Source: an uncultured Lachnospiraceae bacterium (GTDB lineage: Bacteria > Bacillota > Clostridia > Lachnospirales > Lachnospiraceae). Taken from it: a DNA stretch of 14,282 nucleotides. The notes under the pieces were generated by a model. It was not told where the DNA came from, ran no database searches, and saw only the letters and a program-made list of their open reading frames with translations. Below are positions 7,225 through 13,114 of the stretch, piece by piece (positions within the stretch are counted from its first letter, which is position 1; each line of letters begins with the position of its first letter). Position numbers and translations under genes: made by a program. Location: NCBI GenBank assembly GCA_910578405.1, contig CAJTQO010000019.1, positions 17,462-31,743 on the forward strand, in the 5' to 3' direction.

Positions 7225-9075
7225 TTAAACCAGCTTCACCTTATATTTCTCCAGCCAGTAATTCACCTGCAGTAAATAGGCCAGAAGCTGCGGCCCGGCC
7301 ATTAACTGTCCGTAAAACGGCCTTGCGTAATCGGAAGGCTGTTCCATAAACTTCTTTACCTTCTCCCCATCCACCAATACCGTTACCGGCGCATTGCTAT
7401 CGCTGATTACCTCCAGCATTTTTTCCCTTACCAACTGTTCATAGGCAGGGTCATAGGTTTTCGGATAAGGGCTTTTCTTCCGGTAAAGCGCTTCATGGGG
7501 CAGATATTCCTCTCCGGCGGCACGCAACAGCCCCTTTACCACGCCCCCATGCTGTTTCATATCCCATGGCACATTCCAGGCATATTCCACAATCCGGTGG
7601 TCTGCAAAAGGCACCCTGGCTTCCAGCCCCACATGCATACTGGTACGGTCCATCCGGTCAAGCAGCGTCTGCATAAACCAACGCAGATTCAGATAGGAAA
7701 TTTCCCTGCGCCGCTTTTCCTGCGCCGCCTCCCCTTCCAGGACAGGCGTTTCCAAGACCGTCCTGCGGTAAGCCGCTTTCGCATAAGCCTCCAATGGCAG
7801 TTCCCTCTCCACTTCATCCCGCAGCAGCATTGTCCGGGGGCCAAAATCCATAGACCACGGGAAAGTATCCGCCTCAAAACATTCCTTCTTATGGAACCAG
7901 GGATATCCGCCAAAGATTTCATCCGCGCATTCCCCTGTCAGCGTCACCTTATGCCGTTTTGCCACCTTCCTGCAAAAATACAGCATGGAAGATTCCACAT
8001 CCGCCATACAGGGCAAATCCCTGGCTTCCACCGCTTCAAACAATTCTTCATACAGCGCTTCGTTGCGGCATTCCAAATAGCAGTGATTGGTTTTCGTATG
8101 CTCTTTGACCATATCCACCCAGGGCCTATCCTGGGAGGGCTGGAATGCATTGGCCCGGAAATGGATGTGATTATCCTTAAAGTCAAACGAATAAGTATCC
8201 AGCGTTTTCCCCTGCCTGCGCAGTTCCCTGCTGCAAATGGCCGTCACCAGGCTGCTGTCCACCCCGCCGGACAAAAAGGTGCAAATCGGCACATCCGAAA
8301 GCATCTGCAGCCGGACCGCATCCTCCACCAGATACCGCATCTTTTCCACGGTTTCCTCCCAACTGTCTTCATGGGGATGGCTTTCCAGCTTCCAATAACA
8401 ATGTTCCTCCACATGTTCTCCGTCACAAACCAGGTAATGCCCGGGGAGCGTCTCCTGCACCCCCTCAAAGACTCCCTTGCCATAAGTCTTTGCCGGTCCT
8501 AAGCCCAACACTTCACACAGCCCTTCCTGCCCCACTCTGGCCTCCATGCCAGGATAGGAAAGAATCCCCTTGATTTCCGAGGAAAACAAAATCCCATTCC
8601 CCCTTTTGGCGTAAAAGCACGGCTTCACGCCAAGCCTGTCACGGAACAGGCACAGTTTCCGCATCCGCCCATCCCAAATGGCAAATGCAAAAATCCCATT
8701 CAGCCTTTTTACAAAATCAGGCCCGTGCCTCATATACCCTGTCAATATCACTTCCGTATCGCTGTTTGTGGAAAATGTCTCCCCTTCCTCCAAAAGCTCA
8801 CTGCGCAACTGCTTCATATTGTAAATTTCCCCATTGTATACAATGGCCCATTCATGGCCCCCTGCTTCTTTCACCATAGGCTGTTGTCCGTTCGAAAGGT
8901 CGATAATGGACAGCCTGACATGGGCAAGCCCTATATGCCTGCGCAGGTAAATCCCCTCTTCATCAGGCCCCCTGTGCTTCTGGCTGCGGTTCATTCCCCT
9001 TAAAACCTCCTCCCACTTCTCTTTCGCCACTCCGTAGTCCGCCTTTGCATCAAAGAAACCCGCAATTCCACACAT
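7225..9075 (-). CDS. asnB: Glutamine-hydrolysing asparagine synthetase
   Basis: The enzyme makes asparagine from aspartate, ATP and glutamine. The open frame reaches 9174, but the start must be ATG 9075, because it gives Met-Cys-Gly-Ile, and Cys2 is the catalytic nucleophile of class II glutaminases; an AGGAG at 9087-9083 stands seven bases ahead. The 616-residue product has the N-terminal amidotransferase domain (HRGPDEEG 34-41, RLSIIDL 54-60, NGEIYN 81-86, SDTE 105-108) and the C-terminal synthetase domain with the ATP pyrophosphatase loop SGGVDSS (269-275), TGECADEIFGGYPWF (380-394) and DRMDRTSMHVGLEARVPF (473-490). All expected catalytic residues are visible. It follows dpaB on the same strand after 152 bp with no clear terminator or promoter between, so it may share the sporulation transcript. 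Bacillus has a sporulation-linked paralogue, AsnO, which makes that plausible. Confidence 0.96.
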   Translation of the reverse strand: MCGIAGFFDAKADYGVAKEKWEEVLRGMNRSQKHRGPDEEGIYLRRHIGLAHVRLSIIDLSNGQQPMVKEAGGHEWAIVYNGEIYNMKQLRSELLEEGETFSTNSDTEVILTGYMRHGPDFVKRLNGIFAFAIWDGRMRKLCLFRDRLGVKPCFYAKRGNGILFSSEIKGILSYPGMEARVGQEGLCEVLGLGPAKTYGKGVFEGVQETLPGHYLVCDGEHVEEHCYWKLESHPHEDSWEETVEKMRYLVEDAVRLQMLSDVPICTFLSGGVDSSLVTAICSRELRRQGKTLDTYSFDFKDNHIHFRANAFQPSQDRPWVDMVKEHTKTNHCYLECRNEALYEELFEAVEARDLPCMADVESSMLYFCRKVAKRHKVTLTGECADEIFGGYPWFHKKECFEADTFPWSMDFGPRTMLLRDEVERELPLEAYAKAAYRRTVLETPVLEGEAAQEKRRREISYLNLRWFMQTLLDRMDRTSMHVGLEARVPFADHRIVEYAWNVPWDMKQHGGVVKGLLRAAGEEYLPHEALYRKKSPYPKTYDPAYEQLVREKMLEVISDSNAPVTVLVDGEKVKKFMEQPSDYARPFYGQLMAGPQLLAYLLQVNYWLEKYKVKLV

Positions 9076-9227
9076 AATCATTCTCCTATTCCAGCGAAAC
9101 GTCCAGGAAAAGAATCCCCTATATCCCTTTCTTTCCCATATGCTGATTCTGTTTTCCAGTTCCCCATCCCTCATCGCGCCCGCGCGGCTCCTTATGCTAA
9201 AACTGCCTGCCGCACATGAAAACGCCG

Positions 9228-9806
9228 TCAGACTAACAGCGGCTGTATCTGCCTGTGTTCCAGCGCCATCTCCAAGGTTGGAAGCAGCAACGCCGCATGG
9301 GCCACCAGGGAATTTGGCTTCTTTTGCCAGTCATCCTGCCCGAACGGCACAAAATAAATATTTTTGGCATTCATCAACAGCCCTATATTTTTCAAATTCA
9401 TTCCAAGCCCATCGTTGGTCGAAATAAAGATGACTAACGGCTTGTTGTTCCTTAAATGCGCTTTGGAAGCCATCAACACCGGACTGTCCGTAATTCCGTT
9501 CGCCAGCTTCGCCGCTGTATTCCCGGTGCATGGCACTATGGCAAGCGCATCCAGATAGCCCTTTGGCCCTATAGGTTCCGCCCCTTCTATGCTGGCTATA
9601 GGCTCCCTCCCGGCAATTTCCCTGGCCCGCGCTTTATATTCCTCCGGCGTTCCGAACCGGCTTGTTATCTCTTTGGCCGCATCGGAAAAAATAGGGTAAA
9701 TTTCCGCCCCCGCCTCCGCCAAATGCTCCATTTCCTTAAATATCTTTTCAAAAGTGCAAAAGGAACCGCTCATCGCTATCCCTATTTTCTTTCCTTTCAA
9801 TTCCAT
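9228..9806 (-). CDS. dpaB: Dipicolinate synthase subunit B
   Basis: DpaB (SpoVFB) is the flavoprotein-like partner of DpaA. Together they oxidise dihydrodipicolinate, a lysine-pathway intermediate, to dipicolinic acid, which is packed with calcium into the spore core and gives heat resistance. The 192-residue product has family length and the flavoprotein fold: beta-strand and loop KIGIAMSGSFCTF (7-19), PCTGNTAAKLANGITDSP (92-109) and FISTNDGLG (127-135). ATG 9806 is preceded only by a modest AAAGG about 11 bases upstream; the long purine-rich leader may help ribosome loading. It lies downstream of dpaA, but the gap is 198 bp, much longer than I would expect for this gene pair. Together with dpaA it shows the organism is, or recently was, an endospore former. 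Confidence 0.94.
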   Translation of the reverse strand: MELKGKKIGIAMSGSFCTFEKIFKEMEHLAEAGAEIYPIFSDAAKEITSRFGTPEEYKARAREIAGREPIASIEGAEPIGPKGYLDALAIVPCTGNTAAKLANGITDSPVLMASKAHLRNNKPLVIFISTNDGLGMNLKNIGLLMNAKNIYFVPFGQDDWQKKPNSLVAHAALLLPTLEMALEHRQIQPLLV

Positions 9807-9842
9807 ATGGCAACCAACCTTTCACTCTTCCCTTTCTTATTC

Positions 9843-10004
9843 CTATCGCTTTATTCCTTTCAAACCTTCCTTTTTCTTAGGCTCCATTCTTTTGGTTCCC
9901 TCTTTTCCGGCTTCTTGGTTTTTTCTCTTCCGGCTTCCTTTTTTTCCAAAGCTTCTCTTTTCCGGTTCCTTGTTTCCTTCTTTTCCGTCCGGCTTTCTTC
10001 CTTC
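9843..10004 (-). repeat. Polypurine tract with recurring CCGG between dpaA and dpaB
   Basis: Within 9846-10004 the plus strand has only 27 purines in 159 bases, so the minus strand is about 83% A+G. CCGG recurs at 9907, 9930, 9962 and 9989. The first two lie in a 23-bp imperfect direct repeat (9894-9916 and 9917-9939, both GGTT...CCGGCTTC). The frame of dpaA stays open through all 53 codons after its TAA, to TAG 9845-9843, and would encode a Lys/Glu/Gly/Arg-rich tail. Purine-rich DNA lacks T and so makes few stop codons, which weakens the coding case. Confidence 0.6.
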
Positions 10005-10838
10005 TTACAATTTGCTGCGCACATACTCCGCCAGCCGTTTGGCCGATGTGCTGCCGGCATATTTTCCCGGAAGCCCTAAACAGTGCAGCGCTTCTATGCC
10101 AAGCCGCTGCGCCGCCTCAAAGTCCACGCCCCCTTTGCCCGACGCAATGTCTATCACAAGAGCGTCTTTCTGCATCCTTTCCAGGACCGGCTCCGTAAAC
10201 GCCAGGGCCGGTATGGTGTTATAAATATATTCATAATTCCCTGCTTCCCCTTCCAAAAGGCCAAGAAGCAGCGTTTCCATCCCCATTGCCTCCGCCCGCG
10301 CCAATTCCTCCGGGTTGCTGCTGCAAACGGTTACAAACGCAGACAAGCCCTTTAATTTCTGCGCCAGCGCCATGCCGCACCTTCCATATCCTGCCACCAA
10401 AGAGCGGCTTCTGTGTATATTGGTATCCTTATGGAGCAATGCCTCTAAAATGGCGCCTTCTGCCGTTGCGATTGCATTGAATATGGCAAGGCTTTCATCC
10501 TTCATATAATCAAAACAGCATATTCCCCTCTCATCGCATTCCTGCCGGAAAGCCTCCGGTATTACGCCGCCAAACACCTTATGATGTCTGCGCAAATGTC
10601 TGGACAATTCTCTGAAATGGACAATCCCCTTCTTTTCCATAGGAATCCCGCCTACAATAATCCCCGCCCCGTCCACTGCCTGTTTCAGCGTTTCCGCAAC
10701 GCCATCCGCTTCCACTGCCGCCCCTTTAATCCGGCTTGTTTTATAACAAATAACGCGGTATCCCATTTCCCTGAAAAAGGGCGCCATATAAGCAGTCCGC
10801 TTATCCCCTCCGATTACCGCTATATCATACTCGGCCAT
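10005..10838 (-). CDS. dpaA: Dipicolinate synthase subunit A
   Basis: DpaA (SpoVFA) is the NAD(P)-dependent oxidoreductase subunit of dipicolinate synthase, made in the mother cell late in sporulation. The chosen start gives 277 residues: an N-terminal IAVIGGDKRT loop (6-15), a central Rossmann loop VAGYGRCG (148-155), NTIPA (207-211), DIASGKGGVDF (230-240) and the C-terminal LGLPGKYAG segment (254-262) typical of the family. Two starts are possible. ATG 10838 has GGAGGAG three to five bases ahead and gives the short N-terminus usual for the family; ATG 10850 adds four residues and has GGGAG only three bases ahead. I prefer 10838. It leads the dpaA-dpaB(-asnB) group. In Bacillus the pair is under sigma-K, but no clean sigma-K promoter is visible here. 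Confidence 0.94.
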   Translation of the reverse strand: MAEYDIAVIGGDKRTAYMAPFFREMGYRVICYKTSRIKGAAVEADGVAETLKQAVDGAGIIVGGIPMEKKGIVHFRELSRHLRRHHKVFGGVIPEAFRQECDERGICCFDYMKDESLAIFNAIATAEGAILEALLHKDTNIHRSRSLVAGYGRCGMALAQKLKGLSAFVTVCSSNPEELARAEAMGMETLLLGLLEGEAGNYEYIYNTIPALAFTEPVLERMQKDALVIDIASGKGGVDFEAAQRLGIEALHCLGLPGKYAGSTSAKRLAEYVRSKL

Positions 10839-10887
10839 ACGCTCCTCCATAGGCTCCCTAAACTTCCAAAGCCTTTTGCTTCCATCA

Positions 10888-10905
10888 TACTGTATACCTA
10901 TTATA
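10888..10905 (-). promoter_or_regulatory. Possible promoter of dpaA (uncertain sigma factor)
   Basis: TATACAGTA (10896-10888) fits a mother-cell -10 (CATAnnnTA of sigma-K, or CATACAnT of sigma-E) except for its first base. The adjacent TATAAT (10905-10900) fits a vegetative -10. No matching -35 was found for either, so this is only the likeliest promoter area ahead of dpaA. The rest of 10906-11061 shows no gene or clear site. Confidence 0.25.
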
Positions 10906-11061
10906 ATATTGGAAGAAATCCCTTTTTGTTACAGGTTCGTTTCTAATCCACACCGCCCTTTTTACAATCAGGCAAAAGAACGGCCTCCCCCATACTCTGC
11001 TCACCACGCCGCACGCCCGTCAGCCTTTGCGGGCATTCTTCCCCTTGACGCCCATGTGCAT

Positions 11062-11108
11062 AAAAAACCTGCCCGGATACCGTTTTCCAACGGCGTCCGG
11101 GCAGGTTT
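11062..11108 (-). terminator. Rho-independent terminator of pfk
   Basis: Bases 11065-11077 pair perfectly with 11096-11108 (13 bp). An inner helix CCGTT/AACGG (11080-11084 with 11089-11093) closes a TTCC loop. On the minus strand a run of six T (11067-11062) follows the helix. It lies 33 bp after the pfk stop and separates pfk from dpaA. Confidence 0.92.
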
Positions 11109-11141
11109 CCATTCCAACAGCCCTATTCATCCACTCTATAT

Positions 11142-12371
11142 TTATTTACGCACCAAATGTCTTGGCAGGCCGTTCACAAACCACGGCTGCAGTTCGCCCA
11201 TAATCAGCGGCCTTGCATATTTCTCATATCCTTCATTCAAGCCACATCCGTCTTCGGTAATCCATTCTGCCGGAACCGGCCTTTCCACATTGGCAATGGC
11301 ATGGATGTCATATGCGCTGGTGCCGCACTGGTAAGGATCGTCCCCATTCCTGTCCAGAATAATCATCATGCCTGTCTTCCCTTCTTCTGCAGCCAGGACA
11401 GCGTCATGCCCTACCTGGAAAGCTTCATTAATATCGGTCAGGGAAGCAAGATGGGTTGCCGCGCGCTGCAGCGTGGAAAACTCAATGGCGCGTGTCTTTA
11501 ACCCGGTTTCTTTTGCAATTTCCCCTGCAAGGTATGCGGCTGTACCGGACATCTGCTTGTGGCCAAATGCATCCACCGCTACATTTTCATTGGCCAACTC
11601 GCATACGTAACGGCCGTCTGCAATCTTGATGCCTTCGGAAACTGCAATGACAACGGAAGACTTTGTCTCGCTAAGATGTTTTACTTTCTTCATAAAAGCA
11701 TCCATATCAAATGTCTTCTCCGGCAGATAGATTGCATCTACGCCGCTGCAGTCGTCGCCCTTTGCCAAAGCGGCCGTAGCCGTAAGCCATCCTGCGTTAC
11801 GCCCCATAATCTCTACGATGCATACGGTAGGCTTTTCCACGCCAAAAGACTCATTGTCACGAATCACTTCCTTAAGGCTGGCCGCAATGTATTTTGCAGC
11901 GGAACCATAGCCAGGGCAGTGGTCTGTAATCGGAAGGTCATTGTCAATGGTCTTTGGCACGCCCATAAACCTCTGCGGCTTGTTATGCGCTGCCGCATAG
12001 TCGGACAGCATCTTTACCGTATCCATGGAGTCATTGCCGCCAGCATAGAACAAGCATTCGATATCATGTTTCTCCATAATTTCAAATACCTTCTCATAGA
12101 CGTCTTCATGCCCTTCAATCTTAGGCATTTTGAAACGGCAGGAGCCTAAAAATGCAGAAGGCGTCCTCTTCAATAACTCAATCCCTGTCTCGTCTGACAG
12201 ATATTCATCAAGGTCACACAGGTTGTCCTGCAAAAATCCCTGAATGCCATGCACCATACCATATACTTTCTTAACGCCGATTTTCTTCGCAGCGGCATAT
12301 ACGCCAGCAACCGAGGAATTAATTACGGCAGTAGGGCCGCCGGACTGCCCAACAACAATATTTCCTTTCAT
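11142..12371 (-). CDS. 6-phosphofructokinase, pyrophosphate-dependent type predicted
   Basis: The enzyme phosphorylates fructose 6-phosphate to fructose 1,6-bisphosphate, the committing step of glycolysis. The 409-residue product is longer than the ATP-dependent PfkA form of about 320 residues. Residues 110-116 read AGGNDSM, with Asp where E. coli PfkA has Gly104, and 139-145 read PKTIDND, with Lys where PfkA has Gly124; both changes are the known marks of pyrophosphate use, as they block the ATP adenylyl site. The catalytic TIDND and the MGR (189-191) substrate motif are intact. An Asn (113) replaces the first Asp of the usual GGDD. ATG 12371 follows AAAGGAGAGG. The gene has its own promoter and terminator and so is a single-gene unit. 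If pyrophosphate is the donor, the reaction is reversible and saves ATP. Donor choice is predicted, not shown. Confidence 0.93.
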   Translation of the reverse strand: MKGNIVVGQSGGPTAVINSSVAGVYAAAKKIGVKKVYGMVHGIQGFLQDNLCDLDEYLSDETGIELLKRTPSAFLGSCRFKMPKIEGHEDVYEKVFEIMEKHDIECLFYAGGNDSMDTVKMLSDYAAAHNKPQRFMGVPKTIDNDLPITDHCPGYGSAAKYIAASLKEVIRDNESFGVEKPTVCIVEIMGRNAGWLTATAALAKGDDCSGVDAIYLPEKTFDMDAFMKKVKHLSETKSSVVIAVSEGIKIADGRYVCELANENVAVDAFGHKQMSGTAAYLAGEIAKETGLKTRAIEFSTLQRAATHLASLTDINEAFQVGHDAVLAAEEGKTGMMIILDRNGDDPYQCGTSAYDIHAIANVERPVPAEWITEDGCGLNEGYEKYARPLIMGELQPWFVNGLPRHLVRK

Positions 12372-12404
12372 CGTACCTCTCCTTTTGTCTTAAAATTTCT
12401 ACAC

Positions 12405-12440
12405 GCTCAGCCGTTTATGGAAAAACACGGCTATCCATAA
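12405..12440 (-). promoter_or_regulatory. Hairpin at the 5' end of the pfk leader
   Basis: The pfk transcript should start near 12437. Its first bases form one of two exclusive helices: TTATGG 12415-12420 with CCATAA 12435-12440, or AGCCG with CGGCT (12428-12432 with 12408-12412) extended by a few A-T pairs past a bulge. A 5'-terminal stem would protect the message from decay. No known riboswitch was recognised. Confidence 0.35.
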
Positions 12441-12442
12441 CG

Positions 12443-12471
12443 ATTATAGCAGATTCCCCCTTTAAGCACAA
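12443..12471 (-). promoter_or_regulatory. Extended -10 promoter of pfk
   Basis: On the minus strand TTGTGC (12471-12466), a 17-base spacer and a perfect TATAAT (12448-12443) preceded by TG-C (extended -10) form a sigma-A promoter. The start point is near 12437, giving a leader of about 66 bases. Confidence 0.75.
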
Positions 12472-12496
12472 GGAAAAATATGCCTCCGGTAAAATC

Positions 12497-13054
12497 TTAT
12501 GCGCTAACCCCGCCCAATCGCGCAATGATTTCCTCACGGTACTTTGCATGATGCGGCATACCTTTGCCAAGCCCGCCTAATTTAGGGAACATAAGCTTAA
12601 AGGAACTTCCATCCTTCATAGTAAGGAAACATTTTACAGAACCCATCCATCCCTTTTTCACCGTGCAGCTTAAAATATCCGCAAGCGGGTAACAGTTCCC
12701 GATATCCGCAAAGAAAATATTTGAAGTGACCTTACGGACATCCGCATCTCCCGCATCCTGCACTTCCTTAAATTCATAATAATAACTTTCCCTTTCGCAT
12801 CCCGAAATCACCAGGGAAGACTGCGTAATCCCAATGTAAATATCACAGGTGGCATACTTACTTTTGTTCAGCTCGATTATGCTTCCGTTTTCATCCGGGA
12901 CCAGTCGGTCTTCCATACGGGCGCACGCTCCAAAAATGCCCTTTATTTCCATTTCATGGGACACTGCATGTATCCCTGCCAGCAAGCTCTCCCCGCTTGG
13001 AACATATTCCCCCAAAACTCTCCGCATATTCGTTTCATCAAAAATTCCGGACAT
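12497..13054 (-). CDS. Unrecognised 185-residue soluble protein
   Basis: I do not recognise this family. The frame extends to 13081, but ATG 13054 is the start, with a full AAGGAGG at 13067-13061 six bases ahead; the 185-residue product begins MSGIFDETNM. It has no signal peptide, membrane segment or metal-binding cluster. Alternating hydrophobic stretches such as YIGITQSSLVISG (about 72-84) and a lysine/glycine-rich region near the C-terminus (GGLGKGMPHHAKYREEI) suggest a mostly beta N-terminal and middle part closed by a helix, as in bacterial PH-like domains; that comparison is a guess from pattern. It lies 60 bp after the hydrolase gene on the same strand and may be co-transcribed with it. 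It precedes pfk, which has its own promoter. Confidence 0.8.
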   Translation of the reverse strand: MSGIFDETNMRRVLGEYVPSGESLLAGIHAVSHEMEIKGIFGACARMEDRLVPDENGSIIELNKSKYATCDIYIGITQSSLVISGCERESYYYEFKEVQDAGDADVRKVTSNIFFADIGNCYPLADILSCTVKKGWMGSVKCFLTMKDGSSFKLMFPKLGGLGKGMPHHAKYREEIIARLGGVSA

Positions 13055-13114
13055 AACAAGCCTCCTTTGTGTTTTCTGCATGGCTGCGCGCCATATTGCA
13101 TATCCGCTTATTCC

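Noticed and set aside
7495..8502. 335-codon open frame on the plus strand
   Set aside because: It lies wholly antisense to asnB, whose motifs and length are complete. The product is His/Pro/Phe-rich with no recognisable domain, as expected from the reverse of a biased coding frame.
9076..9174. N-terminal extension of asnB to ATG 9174
   Set aside because: Cys after the start Met must be residue 2 for the glutaminase to work, and the AGGAG site fits ATG 9075.
9860..10060. 66-codon minus-strand frame overlapping the 3' end of dpaA, K/E/R-rich
   Set aside because: It owes its openness to the lack of T in the purine tract; it starts inside dpaA in another frame, with no ribosome site seen.
11010..11061. 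GCCCG/CGGGC short stem between pfk and dpaA
   Set aside because: Only five pairs with a ten-base loop and no U-run; too weak beside the strong terminator next to it.
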